Below, piece after piece: positions 43,513 to 54,031 of a stretch of DNA of 59,434 nucleotides (the first letter of the stretch is position 1; every line of letters starts with the position of its first letter). Origin of the DNA: Gammaproteobacteria bacterium (GTDB lineage Bacteria; Pseudomonadota; Gammaproteobacteria; Steroidobacterales; GCA-2729495); the NCBI GenBank assembly GCA_009692345.1, contig SHZI01000003.1:1-59434 (forward strand), read 5' to 3'. A program made the position numbers and the translations under genes. The notes under the pieces were generated by a model. It was given only the letters and a program-made list of their open reading frames with translations. It made no database searches and was not told the origin of the DNA.

Positions 43513-44561
43513 TGATCGATCCCTATATCGCCGTTGCCCTGCAGACCACCGTGCGCCACTGCGCGAAGCGCAGTGAGGTGGAGAAAAACCTCAACCACAT
43601 CGGGAACATGGTGGACCTGGTGTGCCACGTCTGCTCCCTGGAGCTGCCGGTACGCCTCATCGCTCTGGGCGAAGGCTGCATCCAGGGCTTCGCGGACGAG
43701 ATCCTGCACCTCTCCTCCGCCGAGTACACGGCAACCATGGCTGCCGAAATTCCCGGCTGGGAAACCGAGTTTCTCGGCAACAAGGCGAAGCAGCACGGCA
43801 TTTACCTGATCGGCCAGCTGAAGGAGAAGCTGCCGGAGTACCCGGACCGCTTTTTCAACACGGTCTTCATTCTCGACCCCGCGGGCAAGATCATCTACAA
43901 GCACCGCAAGAATGTGGTGCTGTTCGTCGAACACTCCACGACGCCCCATGACGTGTACGACCAGTGGGTAAAGACCCACGGTGACACGCTGGACGCCTTC
44001 TTCCCTGTGGCCAAGACGGAGATCGGCAACATCGGCGGCAGCGTGGGCGTGGAAGGCTCGTTCCCGGAGAGCTACCGGGGCTTCGCCATGAACGGCGCCG
44101 AGATCCTCTACCGGGCTTCCCTTCCCGAGCCCTGGGTATCCCGGGAGATCTGGGACGTGCAGAACCGGGCCCGGGCGGTGGACAACACGGCCTATATGGT
44201 TGCTCCCAACTGCGGTTCACTGATCATGCCCGGCAACCCGCCGACCGTGATTGGCGGGGCCCTGGGCGGCAAGTCCATGATCGTCGGCTACAAGGGCGAA
44301 GTGCTGGCCCAGAGCAGCGTGGTGGACGACTGCTACGTCGCCAGCGAGATCAACATCGAGGCACTCCGCAACTATCGGGAGAAGGCCCGGTTCCAGAACT
44401 GGCTACCCTACCTGCGCACCGAGATCTACCGGAAGATCTACGACCAGACGATCTGGCCGAAGAACCTGCCGACCATGGACGATGCTGGAACCAAAAAGGT
44501 ATTTGAAGACTCGGTAAAGGAACTGATCGCCCGCGGGTCATTCACGCCAAAATCCCGGTAG
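43512..44561 (+). CDS. Nitrilase-superfamily protein lacking the catalytic cysteine
   Basis: A 349-residue carbon-nitrogen hydrolase fold. The active-site Glu54 (LIALGEG) and Lys133 (IIYKHRKN) are present. Where active relatives have Cys, this protein reads EIGNIGGSVGVEGSFPES with Gly179. The paralogue at 50933-52069 reads EIGNIGTLICAEGSYPEA at the same place with Cys183, which makes the alignment clear. DNA around 44038-44052 supports Gly without ambiguity. It is probably a non-hydrolytic or repurposed subunit. It is translationally coupled to the UbiD gene (TGATG), followed by an MFS carrier. Its stop TAG is inside a REP palindrome. Confidence 0.88.
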   Translation: MIDPYIAVALQTTVRHCAKRSEVEKNLNHIGNMVDLVCHVCSLELPVRLIALGEGCIQGFADEILHLSSAEYTATMAAEIPGWETEFLGNKAKQHGIYLIGQLKEKLPEYPDRFFNTVFILDPAGKIIYKHRKNVVLFVEHSTTPHDVYDQWVKTHGDTLDAFFPVAKTEIGNIGGSVGVEGSFPESYRGFAMNGAEILYRASLPEPWVSREIWDVQNRARAVDNTAYMVAPNCGSLIMPGNPPTVIGGALGGKSMIVGYKGEVLAQSSVVDDCYVASEINIEALRNYREKARFQNWLPYLRTEIYRKIYDQTIWPKNLPTMDDAGTKKVFEDSVKELIARGSFTPKSR

Positions 44562-44580
44562 GAGCGGCTTTAGCCGCGAC
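44558..44580 (+). repeat. REP palindrome A
   Basis: GTAGGAG followed by GCGGCT-TT-AGCCGC. The TAG in GTAGGAG is the stop codon of the nitrilase-like gene. It lies 6 nt before the MFS start. Confidence 0.8.
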
Positions 44581-44586
44581 CCCGCC

Positions 44587-45819
44587 ATGCCACCCCGCTC
44601 CGAATTCACCCTCGGCTGGAAAGTCCTCGTCGCCGCCATGGTCGGCGTCGCCTGCGGCGCGTCGCCGGTCCCCTACAACTCTATCGGCTTCCTGCTTGGG
44701 CCGCTCCACGAGGAGTTTGGCTGGTCGTTCCGGGACATCAGCCTGGGTCTGACCATCTGCGGTATTGCCGGATCACTGCTGGTGCCGGTGTACGGCTCGC
44801 TGAGTGACCGGCTCGGCGTCCGGCCCGTGGCGCTGTTCTCGCTGCTGGCCTTCGGCATCTCCTTCGCGGCGCTAGCCCTGACAGCCGCCTCGCTGACGGG
44901 TTACTGGCTCCTGTGGCTGGTGGTCGGCGTCGTGGGCTTCGGTTCCACGCCTGTCACCTGGACCCGGGGCGTCAATCTCTGGTTCTTCCGCCGGCGCGGG
45001 CTGGCGCTGGGCATCACGCTGGTGGGCACGAGCCTGACTGCCATCCTCGTGCCGCCGCTGGCCGCCTACAGCGTCGAGAATTTCGGCTGGCGCCTGACCT
45101 TTCCCATCCTCGCCGTACTGCCCCTGTTCCTCGCCCTGCCCATCGGCCTGCTGCTATTCCGCGAACCCCGTCCTGAGCAACGCCCCCCGGAACTGACGGT
45201 GGACGGCGTGCTGCCTGGCGTGACACTCCGCGAGGCCATCGGCGGGTATCGCTTCTGGCTGATCTGGGTCTCGATACTGTGCGTCGCCTTCGCCTACGGG
45301 GGCATTTTCGTCCATCTCGCCCAGCTGCTGATCGGGCATGGGTTCACCGTCACGGCCGCCGCCGCAATCGTCAGCACCCAGGGCCTCGCCATCCTCGTGG
45401 GCCGCATTGGTACGGGCTATCTGCTGGATCGCTTCTGGGCACCTCTGGTTACATTGCCCCTGCTGAGCGCGCCCGCCATTGCCTGCTGGCTGCTCGCGGG
45501 CGACGGCCTGACCACGCTTCTGGCCGTGGTGTCCGCGGTCATCCTCGGTAGCGCAGCGGGCGCGGAGACTGATCTCATCGCGTTTCTCGCTGGCCGCTAC
45601 TTCGGCATGGCCCACTACGGGAAGATCTACGGAATGCTGTATCTGCCCTTCGGCCTGGCGTCTGCGGTGTCACCCGCCGTGTACGGCTGGGTGCGGGATA
45701 CCACAGGGACTTACGACGCGATGCTCTACGTGGCCATCGGGCTGTTTATCGCCGGGGCGGTAATGCTGCTGGGACTTGGGAAATATCCGGATTTTCAGGC
45801 GGGGAAACGACTAGCTTGA
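44587..45819 (+). CDS. MFS transporter, probably organic-acid uptake
   Basis: A 410-residue carrier with 12 predicted helices. The first half has FLLGPLHEEFGWSFRDISLGLTICGIAGSL and YGSLSDRLGVRPVAL, the type of motif seen in oxalate/formate or monocarboxylate-like MFS proteins (FGWS and GSLSDRLGVRP). It begins 25 nt after the Cys-less nitrilase gene, so it likely moves the substrate or product of the UbiD/nitrilase-like pair. The substrate is unknown. Confidence 0.88.
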   Translation: MPPRSEFTLGWKVLVAAMVGVACGASPVPYNSIGFLLGPLHEEFGWSFRDISLGLTICGIAGSLLVPVYGSLSDRLGVRPVALFSLLAFGISFAALALTAASLTGYWLLWLVVGVVGFGSTPVTWTRGVNLWFFRRRGLALGITLVGTSLTAILVPPLAAYSVENFGWRLTFPILAVLPLFLALPIGLLLFREPRPEQRPPELTVDGVLPGVTLREAIGGYRFWLIWVSILCVAFAYGGIFVHLAQLLIGHGFTVTAAAAIVSTQGLAILVGRIGTGYLLDRFWAPLVTLPLLSAPAIACWLLAGDGLTTLLAVVSAVILGSAAGAETDLIAFLAGRYFGMAHYGKIYGMLYLPFGLASAVSPAVYGWVRDTTGTYDAMLYVAIGLFIAGAVMLLGLGKYPDFQAGKRLA

Positions 45820-45874
45820 GCGGGACTGCCGTGTACAGGTGAGTTCTATGCGCCGCCAGGTCATACCGCCGAAC

Positions 45875-45917
45875 AAAAAAAGGGCCGGCCCATGCAGAAT
45901 GCAACGGGCCGGCCCTT
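45875..45917 (-). terminator. Intrinsic terminator of fusA
   Basis: Read leftward, AAGGGCCGGCCC pairs with GGGCCGGCCCTT around a 14-nt loop, followed by a run of seven T. It lies about 50 nt beyond the fusA stop. The rightward strand lacks the T-run, so it mainly serves the leftward transcript. Confidence 0.9.
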
Positions 45918-45930
45918 AACTACTTTGGGA

Positions 45931-45952
45931 TCGCGCCTAAAGGCGCTCCTGC
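45931..45952 (-). repeat. REP palindrome B
   Basis: Read leftward: GCAGGAGCGCCT-TT-AGGCGCGA. It starts about 15 nt after the fusA stop and precedes its terminator. Confidence 0.78.
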
Positions 45953-45967
45953 GGTACCGTGCAGAGC

Positions 45968-48097
45968 CTACTTCGTCTCGCGCTCCATCAGCTTCTCGAC
46001 CAGGCCGGCCGACACCTCGGCGTAGTGACCAAACTCCATCGTGAAGGTGCCGCGGCCGCTCGTGGCCGACCGCAGGAAGTTGATGTAGCCGAACATTTCC
46101 GCCAGCGGAATGAAGCCCTGCACGAAAGCGGACGGGCCCTTCTGGCCCTGCTCCGTTACCGAACCGCGGCGCCGGTTGAAATCGCCGATGATCTCGCCGA
46201 GATAGTCCGCATCGAGGACCACCTCCACGCGCATGATCGGTTCCAGCAGCTTCGGTCTGCTGGCCTTGTGAGCCTCACGAAACATGGCCCGGCCGGCAAT
46301 CTCGAAGGCCAGCGCGGAACTGTCCACGTCGTGATACTTGCCATCGATCAGACGGGCATTGAAGTCCACTACTTCGTAGCCTGCAATCTGCCCGCGCTTG
46401 CACTCGGTGCGGATCGCGTACTCGACTGAGGGGATAAACTCCCGGGGAATGCGCCCGCCGACCACCTCGTCGGAGAACTGCACGCCGCTGCCCGGCAGGC
46501 CGGGCTCGAAGATCATCTTGATCTCGGCGTACTGGCCGGAACCACCCGACTGCTTCTTGTGGGTGTAGACCCGCTCCAGAGTCGTGCCAAAGGCCTCCCG
46601 GAAACTCACCCGGGGTTTACCCATGTTGGCTTCCACGCCCAGCTCGGTGCGCATGCGGTCAATAGTGACTTCGAGGTGCAACTCGCCCATGCCCTTTAGA
46701 ATGGTCTGACCGGTATCGTGGTCCACTTCGAGGCGCAGGGAAGGGTCGGCCTTCACCATCTTGTAGATCGCCGTCGACATCTTGTCGACGTCGGCCCGGG
46801 TCTTGGGCTCCACCGAAACGCTGATCACCGGATCCGGGAAACGCATGCGTTCGAGCAGCGCCGGATGCGCCGGATCACTGAGGGAGTCGCCGGTCTCCGT
46901 GTCCTTCATGGAGACGAAGGCACAGATGTCGCCGGCGCGGGCCTCGTCGATGTCCCTGGTGGCGTTCGCCTGGACCTCGACGATACGGCCCACTTTTTCC
47001 TTCTTGCCGCGGGTAACGTTCAGCAGGGTATCGCCCTTCTTGATCGTGCCCGAGTAGATGCGCGCGAAGGTCAGGGTCCCGAACTGGTCGTTGATCACCT
47101 TGAAGGCCAGGGCGCGGGCCGGGGCCTCGTCGCTCACTTCCTGCGTGCCAATCGACTTGCCGTCTTCGTCCACGAGGGCAATACCGCCGGTCTCGCCGGG
47201 GTACGGGAGGTAATCCACGACGGCGTCCAGCAACTGCTGCACACCCTTGTTCTTGAAGGACGAGCCGCAGAAAACGGGCACCAGCTGGCCGGCGACGGTG
47301 CCCTTGCGGATACAGGCCTTGAGGACGGCGGGATCGAACTTGCCGTTCTCGACAAATTCCATGAACGCTTCGTCGTCGAAGGCCAGTGCCGTCTCCAGCG
47401 CATCCTGGCGGAGCTTGGGAATGTCGTCGATCCAGACGTTGTCCCGGCTCGTCGCAAAGTTGAAGCGGCCCTTCAACTGGTCGAGGGGGACGGTTTCCCA
47501 CTCGCTGTCCTTGTCGTCGGACGCCCAGATGTAGGCAACACCGGCGATGAGGTCGGCCATGCCGGTGAACTCGGTGTCGCTGCCGAGCGGGACATGGCAG
47601 AGCACGATGTTGGCGCCGAGGCGCTCGCGGATGCCCTTGACGCAATGGCCAAAGTTGGCGCCCATGCGGTCCATCTTGTTGACGTAGCACATGCGGGGCA
47701 CGTTGTACTGGTTGGCGAGGCGCCAGTTCGTTTCCGTCTGGGGCTCGACGCCCGCCACGCCGTCAAACACGACCACGGCGCCGTCGAGGACCCGCAGGCT
47801 GCGATTCACCTCGATGGTGAAGTCCACGTGGCCCGGGGTGTCGATGACGTTGATCTGGTGACCCTTCCACTCCGTCGAGACGGCGGCGCTCTGGATCGTG
47901 ATCCCGCGCTTGCGCTCCTGCTCGAGGTAGTCGGTGGTCGTGCTGCCCTTGCCGTCCTTGGTGTCGTGCACCTCGACGATCTGGTGCTTGCGGCCGGTGT
48001 AATAGAGGACACGCTCAGTGGTCGTGGTCTTGCCCGCGTCGATGTGGGCGACGATCCCGATGTTGCGATAGAGGGAAAGCTCTTTCTTTCTAGCCAT
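45968..48097 (-). CDS. fusA: Elongation factor G (stand-alone copy)
   Basis: Translocation GTPase of 709 residues with G1 [20 protein letters not shown]3 DTPGHVDF, G4 [10 protein letters not shown], and domain IV with [11 protein letters not shown]. The switch I region ([28 protein letters not shown]) differs from the canonical [20 protein letters not shown], suggesting an EF-G paralogue rather than the str-operon copy. No rpsL, rpsG or tuf is adjacent. A strong terminator follows. It is divergent from the PspC-domain gene. Confidence 0.93.
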   Translation of the reverse strand: MARKKELSLYRNIGIVAHIDAGKTTTTERVLYYTGRKHQIVEVHDTKDGKGSTTTDYLEQERKRGITIQSAAVSTEWKGHQINVIDTPGHVDFTIEVNRSLRVLDGAVVVFDGVAGVEPQTETNWRLANQYNVPRMCYVNKMDRMGANFGHCVKGIRERLGANIVLCHVPLGSDTEFTGMADLIAGVAYIWASDDKDSEWETVPLDQLKGRFNFATSRDNVWIDDIPKLRQDALETALAFDDEAFMEFVENGKFDPAVLKACIRKGTVAGQLVPVFCGSSFKNKGVQQLLDAVVDYLPYPGETGGIALVDEDGKSIGTQEVSDEAPARALAFKVINDQFGTLTFARIYSGTIKKGDTLLNVTRGKKEKVGRIVEVQANATRDIDEARAGDICAFVSMKDTETGDSLSDPAHPALLERMRFPDPVISVSVEPKTRADVDKMSTAIYKMVKADPSLRLEVDHDTGQTILKGMGELHLEVTIDRMRTELGVEANMGKPRVSFREAFGTTLERVYTHKKQSGGSGQYAEIKMIFEPGLPGSGVQFSDEVVGGRIPREFIPSVEYAIRTECKRGQIAGYEVVDFNARLIDGKYHDVDSSALAFEIAGRAMFREAHKASRPKLLEPIMRVEVVLDADYLGEIIGDFNRRRGSVTEQGQKGPSAFVQGFIPLAEMFGYINFLRSATSGRGTFTMEFGHYAEVSAGLVEKLMERETK

Positions 48098-48157
48098 GAT
48101 CTCGTCTTTTGTGGTGTGATTGGTTAATCCGCCATTCTAGCCTGTCAGGGGATACCG

Positions 48158-48376
48158 ATGGAAACTCCAAGACCCCTCCTCCGCCGCTCCCGGAAGAACA
48201 AGATGCTGGGGGGCGTGTGCGGCGGGATTGCCGAGTGGCTGGGCTGGGACCCGACCGCCGTCCGGCTGGCCTATATCCTGTTGTCCATCCTCAGTGCTGC
48301 GTTTCCCGGCCTGCTGGTTTACCTGATCCTCTGGCTTGTCACGCCCCCGGAACTCGGCGAAAATCCAGGCCGTTAA
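48158..48376 (+). CDS. PspC-domain membrane protein
   Basis: A 72-residue PspC-like protein with RRSRKNKMLGGVCGGIAEWLGWDPTAVRLAYIL and one C-terminal transmembrane helix (LLSILSAAFPGLLVYLILWLV). PspC senses envelope stress in the phage-shock response; isolated small PspC proteins have less clear roles. AGGGG lies upstream. It overlaps the next gene by 1 nt (TAATG). Confidence 0.88.
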   Translation: METPRPLLRRSRKNKMLGGVCGGIAEWLGWDPTAVRLAYILLSILSAAFPGLLVYLILWLVTPPELGENPGR

Positions 48377-48885
48377 TGACGCGCAGGCACTGGTGGGGGG
48401 CCGCGACGATGAATGACCTTCTTTGGGCAATCCTGGGCACCAGCATCGGGCTGGCGGCACTGGTCCTTTATCGCCTCTGGCGCCAGCGGGCGCTGGACGC
48501 CGCTGATTCCCTGCCCACCGCTCGGGCGCCCGCCCGAACCCGAACTGCGCCGGCTGCAGCCCCGCAGGTCCAGCCGGCGGGGCGCGGACCCGGCAGCCTG
48601 AAACACAAGCTGGCCCGGCGCTTTCATGGCATTTCCCTGAAGCCAGGCAGGCAGGCCTGTCCGGCCATCCAGGGCCTGACCGGCCAGCGCTACCTGTCGG
48701 CGGAGGCCCCCGCTCTGCCCCTGCCAGGCTGCGACCAGCAGAAATGCCAGTGTGTCTACAGCCACCATGGCGACCGGCGGGACCCGGAGGAACGGCGGAC
48801 CGGCTGGGGAACCTTCGGTGGCTTTACACTCACGCTGAGTGAAGGTAACCGGCGGGGTAAAGGCCGGGACCGGCGGGGATCGTGA
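48376..48885 (+). CDS. Membrane-anchored conserved protein with Cys-rich C-terminal domain
   Basis: About 169 residues: an N-terminal helix (LLWAILGTSIGLAALVLYRL), an Ala/Pro/Arg-rich linker, then FHGISLKPGRQACPAIQGLTGQRYLSAEAPALPLPGC read as FHGISLKPGRQACPAIQGL and CDQQKCQCVYSHHGDRRDPEERR. The cysteines and histidines could bind metal. I recall similar gammaproteobacterial proteins without a function. The start overlaps the PspC stop; ATG 48409 is an alternative. Confidence 0.78.
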   Translation: MTRRHWWGAATMNDLLWAILGTSIGLAALVLYRLWRQRALDAADSLPTARAPARTRTAPAAAPQVQPAGRGPGSLKHKLARRFHGISLKPGRQACPAIQGLTGQRYLSAEAPALPLPGCDQQKCQCVYSHHGDRRDPEERRTGWGTFGGFTLTLSEGNRRGKGRDRRGS

Positions 48886-48889
48886 AGGG

Positions 48890-50893
<2,004 letters not shown>

Positions 50894-50914
50894 GAGGGCG
50901 CGGAGTTTAGCCGG

Positions 50915-50936
50915 TCGCGCCTCAAGGCGCTCCTAC
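50915..50936 (-). repeat. REP palindrome C
   Basis: Read leftward: GTAGGAGCGCCT-TG-AGGCGCGA. The TAG of GTAGGAG (50935-50933) is the stop codon of the nitrilase-family amidase. Confidence 0.8.
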
Positions 50937-52069
50937 AGTTTGGCGGCTTTGGTCAGCCGGTCAGTGACTTCGGGCTTTACAGCGTAGCGTTCCCAGTCCC
51001 TGGGCGGCGTGAACACACCCCAGTCCACCATCTTGTTGATCTGGTGCTTGACCAGCTCCAGCTGGTCGGCCTCGGTGAGGGGGGGCTCCTCCATACAGAG
51101 GTTCTTCGGGTAGATGCCGCCCCGGGCCATCGCAGCGTCGTAGATGGTTTTGTATTCCTCCACCCGCATGTCTTTGATCAGGTTCTGCCACTGGGCCCGC
51201 ACGCGAAAGTCCCGGAGGCCGTCGATGTCCAGAACAGAGCTCACCAGCGTTTCGCCGCCCCCCAGGTACTGGGAAATGATGTTGCCCCGGTAGTCGATGA
51301 TCTGGCTCTTGCCGCAGCTCATCTGGTGCACGCCGCCGGGGAAGTAAATGGCTCCGATGTTCGGCGACAGCACGTAGCAGTTGTTGAAGACCGCGTGAGC
51401 CCGATTCTGGATCTCGGCGATGCCGTTGCCCATCCAGGGCTCCGGGTACTGGGTGCGCCAGATGATCTCGGCGCCATTCAGCGCGAGGCCCCGCGCCGCC
51501 TCCGGGTAGCTGCCCTCCGCGCAGATCAGGGTGCCGATGTTGCCGATCTCGGTTTTCGCTACGGGAAAGACCGCCTTGAAGAGCTTCACCGGGTCATCGC
51601 CGTACTTCTTCAGGTACACATTCCAGATGTCACTGGGCGCCACGTTGGGCTCCCGCTGGTAGAAGGCCGTTTTGTAGTGCTTGTGGATCACCTCCCCCTG
51701 GGGGTCAATGATGAAGGCAATATTGAAAACCCGGTCCTCCATCAGCTCCGGGTCCTTCGCCACCATCTGCGCGATGAGGTAGACGCCAAGCTCTTTGGCC
51801 AGGTCGCCGAGATACCGGGTCTCCTTGCCGGGAATCTCCGGCGCCACCTCCCGGCAGATGCGCAGGTGGTCCTCGCCTCCTCCAAGGCACCAGCCGCCAA
51901 TGCCGCCTTCCGACACCGCAATCAGCTTCACGGGCAGGTCCAGGCTGCAGTTCCACACGGCGTAGCGCATCGAGAGCGCCAGGTTCTCGATGTCCTTCAT
52001 GTAGTCATCACGGGTAACGGCCATCCGGGAAACGTTCTGGATGCCGACGGCGGTGTACTGCAGGCGCAT
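50933..52069 (-). CDS. Nitrilase-superfamily amidase (catalytically intact)
   Basis: A 378-residue carbon-nitrogen hydrolase from ATG 52069, which is preceded by AAGGAG; the frame extends to 52282 but without support. The triad is Glu54 (LIAVSEGG), Lys133 (VIHKHYKTAF) and Cys183 (TLICAEGSYPE). It belongs to the aliphatic amidase/formamidase-like branch with long C-terminus. It is a paralogue of the Cys-less protein at 43512-44561. It is divergent from the Tat-amidohydrolase operon across 139 nt, implying shared regulation. The amide or nitrile substrate is unknown. Confidence 0.92.
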   Translation of the reverse strand: MRLQYTAVGIQNVSRMAVTRDDYMKDIENLALSMRYAVWNCSLDLPVKLIAVSEGGIGGWCLGGGEDHLRICREVAPEIPGKETRYLGDLAKELGVYLIAQMVAKDPELMEDRVFNIAFIIDPQGEVIHKHYKTAFYQREPNVAPSDIWNVYLKKYGDDPVKLFKAVFPVAKTEIGNIGTLICAEGSYPEAARGLALNGAEIIWRTQYPEPWMGNGIAEIQNRAHAVFNNCYVLSPNIGAIYFPGGVHQMSCGKSQIIDYRGNIISQYLGGGETLVSSVLDIDGLRDFRVRAQWQNLIKDMRVEEYKTIYDAAMARGGIYPKNLCMEEPPLTEADQLELVKHQINKMVDWGVFTPPRDWERYAVKPEVTDRLTKAAKL

Positions 52070-52208
52070 GGGTGGCTCCTTGGCGGTGGACGCAAAGTAT
52101 GGCCCCTCCTCAAGGCCCAGAAAAGCCAAAACGGTCATCCGCGGCGGGGCTGTTCCCCGGGGAGAAAAAAACCGGTTACGCTCAACCCTGGCAACCGAGG
52201 TACTGACC

Positions 52209-53630
52209 ATGTGGATCCGCAAGAGCGACAGGGACAGGCAGACGGGTCGCGGCACCCCCGTTCCGACGCAGATCGTCGGCAATGAGGAGTTCGACCCGAT
52301 GCCCCAGACCGAGGATCAGAAGCGCGTCGAGCAGCGCATCTTCGAGCTGGCAGACCAGTACAGCCGCAAACTCGGGATGTCCCGGCGGGACTTTCTGCGC
52401 ACGAGCGGCGGCATGGCGGTGTCGTTCATGGCCATGAACGAAGTGTTCGGTCCCGCCTTCATGGTCAACGAAGCGGAAGCTGCCGAACCGGCAGCCACCA
52501 GGGAGATGTGGCCCAAGAAAGAATTCATCCTCGACGGGCAGACGCATCACGTCAATGACTCCATGGCGGGGCCACTGATGTTCCGGACGCAGACTGCCAA
52601 GCTCGGCCTGAACCCGGCCCTGGGCAGCGCGCCGCCCGACAAGGACAGCCTGCACCGGGCTAACTACATCAAGGAGGTCTTCTTCGACAGTGACACGGTG
52701 ATGGCCTGCATCACCGGCGCTGCCATCGGCCCGCCAAAGGCCTACGTGCTGACCTCCGAGCAGATGGTCGAGACTCGCAACGTGATCAACGAAATGGCGG
52801 GCTCACGCCGGATGCTAAGCCACGGCATCAGCACTCCGACCAACCCGAACTGGGTTGATGACGCGGAACAGCTGGTCAAGGAACTCAAGATTGACGCCTG
52901 GAAGTTCTATACCGGTGATCCTGCCGGCCCCTGGCGCCACGATGACGAAAAGGTTGCCTATCCGTTTTATGAACGCACGTTGAAGCTGGGTGTCAGAAAC
53001 ATCTGCACCCACAAGGGCTTGCCTATTCCTGGGCGCGGCAAGGAATTCTTCCGGCCCGATGACCTGATCAAGGCCGCGAAGGACTGGCCAGATATCAACT
53101 GGATCGTCTTCCATTCGGGCATGAAGCACATGATGACCCAGGTTCCAGCCGGCGAGAGTGGCATTGACGCCAACGGCAACATTCCCTGGACCACGGAGTT
53201 TTGCCAGCAGATCAAGGCATCGGGAGTGAAGAATATCTACCTGGAACTCGGTGCTGTGTTCGGTCACTCGGTCGTTACTCACCCGGAAGTCTGCGGCCAC
53301 CTGCTCGGCCAGGTCATAGCGGCCGTTGGCGCGGATCACGTGATCTGGGGCACTGACTCCATCTGGTGGGGCTCGCCACAGTGGCAGATTGAGGCCTTCC
53401 GGCGCTTCCAGATCCCGGCAACGCTCCAGGAGAAGTTCGGCTACCGGGCCATCTCGCCGGAGGACCGGGCGCTGATCTTTGGCCTGAACGGCGCGCGCCT
53501 GTTCAATGTCGACGTGAACGCCGCCCGGTCAGCCATACCTGCCGACGGTCTCAGCAAGCTGAAGGCTGCCTATCAGGCCGACGGCCCGGAGCCCAGCCTG
53601 ACCCAGTACGGCTGGGTGGCGGCGGGGTGA
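52209..53630 (+). CDS. Tat-exported amidohydrolase (amidohydrolase_2/ACMSD-like)
   Basis: About 473 residues from ATG 52209 (MWIRKSDRDRQTG), with GAGG upstream. A long n-region leads to the Tat motif SRRDFLRTSGGMAVSF (Arg59-Arg60) and an AEA cleavage site near residue 90. The catalytic domain shows likely metal ligands in DGQTHHVND, CTHKGLP, VFHSGM and WGTDSIWWG, typical of amidohydrolase_2 metalloenzymes, which include decarboxylases and hydrolases. Export as a folded metalloprotein fits the signal. It leads an operon with cytochrome c, MFS carrier and deacylase genes, each overlapping by 4 nt or less. Confidence 0.88.
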   Translation: MWIRKSDRDRQTGRGTPVPTQIVGNEEFDPMPQTEDQKRVEQRIFELADQYSRKLGMSRRDFLRTSGGMAVSFMAMNEVFGPAFMVNEAEAAEPAATREMWPKKEFILDGQTHHVNDSMAGPLMFRTQTAKLGLNPALGSAPPDKDSLHRANYIKEVFFDSDTVMACITGAAIGPPKAYVLTSEQMVETRNVINEMAGSRRMLSHGISTPTNPNWVDDAEQLVKELKIDAWKFYTGDPAGPWRHDDEKVAYPFYERTLKLGVRNICTHKGLPIPGRGKEFFRPDDLIKAAKDWPDINWIVFHSGMKHMMTQVPAGESGIDANGNIPWTTEFCQQIKASGVKNIYLELGAVFGHSVVTHPEVCGHLLGQVIAAVGADHVIWGTDSIWWGSPQWQIEAFRRFQIPATLQEKFGYRAISPEDRALIFGLNGARLFNVDVNAARSAIPADGLSKLKAAYQADGPEPSLTQYGWVAAG

Positions 53631-54031
53631 AGGCCGGCCGCAGCAGCGCAGCGGTTGGGGTGCTCCTGGCCTGCCTTGCTGCACCGGGCTTTGCCGCCGA
53701 ACCGGCGCTGGCAGATTCCGGCTGCGTGCCTGCCGGGCAGCTCCGGGGTGATGCCGCAAATGGGGCCGTGCTCCACGGAAAGTACTGTGCCGAGTGCCAC
53801 GGGGCCAGCGGCAAGGGCGATGTCATCGTCATGCACATGGACACCCCGCCGAAGGACCAGAGCGACTCTGCCTACCTGAAGACTCTGCCGGACGCCTTTC
53901 TTTACCTGGCTATTTGCCAGGGCGGCGAAGCGGTAGGCCGGAGTTTCATCATGCCGGCCTGGGGCGACCTGCTGTCAGACCAGGACATCAGGGACCTGGT
54001 GGCCCGAATCCGGGAGTTCTCAGGCACATGA
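53627..54031 (+). CDS. Monohaem cytochrome c, periplasmic
   Basis: A 134-residue protein with a signal peptide (SSAAVGVLLACLAAPGFA), haem motif CAECH in GKYCAECHGASGKGD, and a likely Met axial ligand in FIMPAWGD. It is the c-type class I fold. The GTG start overlaps the amidohydrolase stop (GTGA). It probably accepts electrons in the periplasm from a partner encoded nearby, possibly the molybdoenzyme at the right edge. Confidence 0.92.
   Translation: MKAGRSSAAVGVLLACLAAPGFAAEPALADSGCVPAGQLRGDAANGAVLHGKYCAECHGASGKGDVIVMHMDTPPKDQSDSAYLKTLPDAFLYLAICQGGEAVGRSFIMPAWGDLLSDQDIRDLVARIREFSGT

Noticed and set aside
46718-48127. Rightward 469-codon frame
   Set aside because: Antisense shadow of the EF-G gene.
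53794-54027. N-terminal extension of the MFS gene
   Set aside because: It overlaps the cytochrome c gene in another frame; the ATG at 54028 has an ATGA overlap and begins the conserved part.
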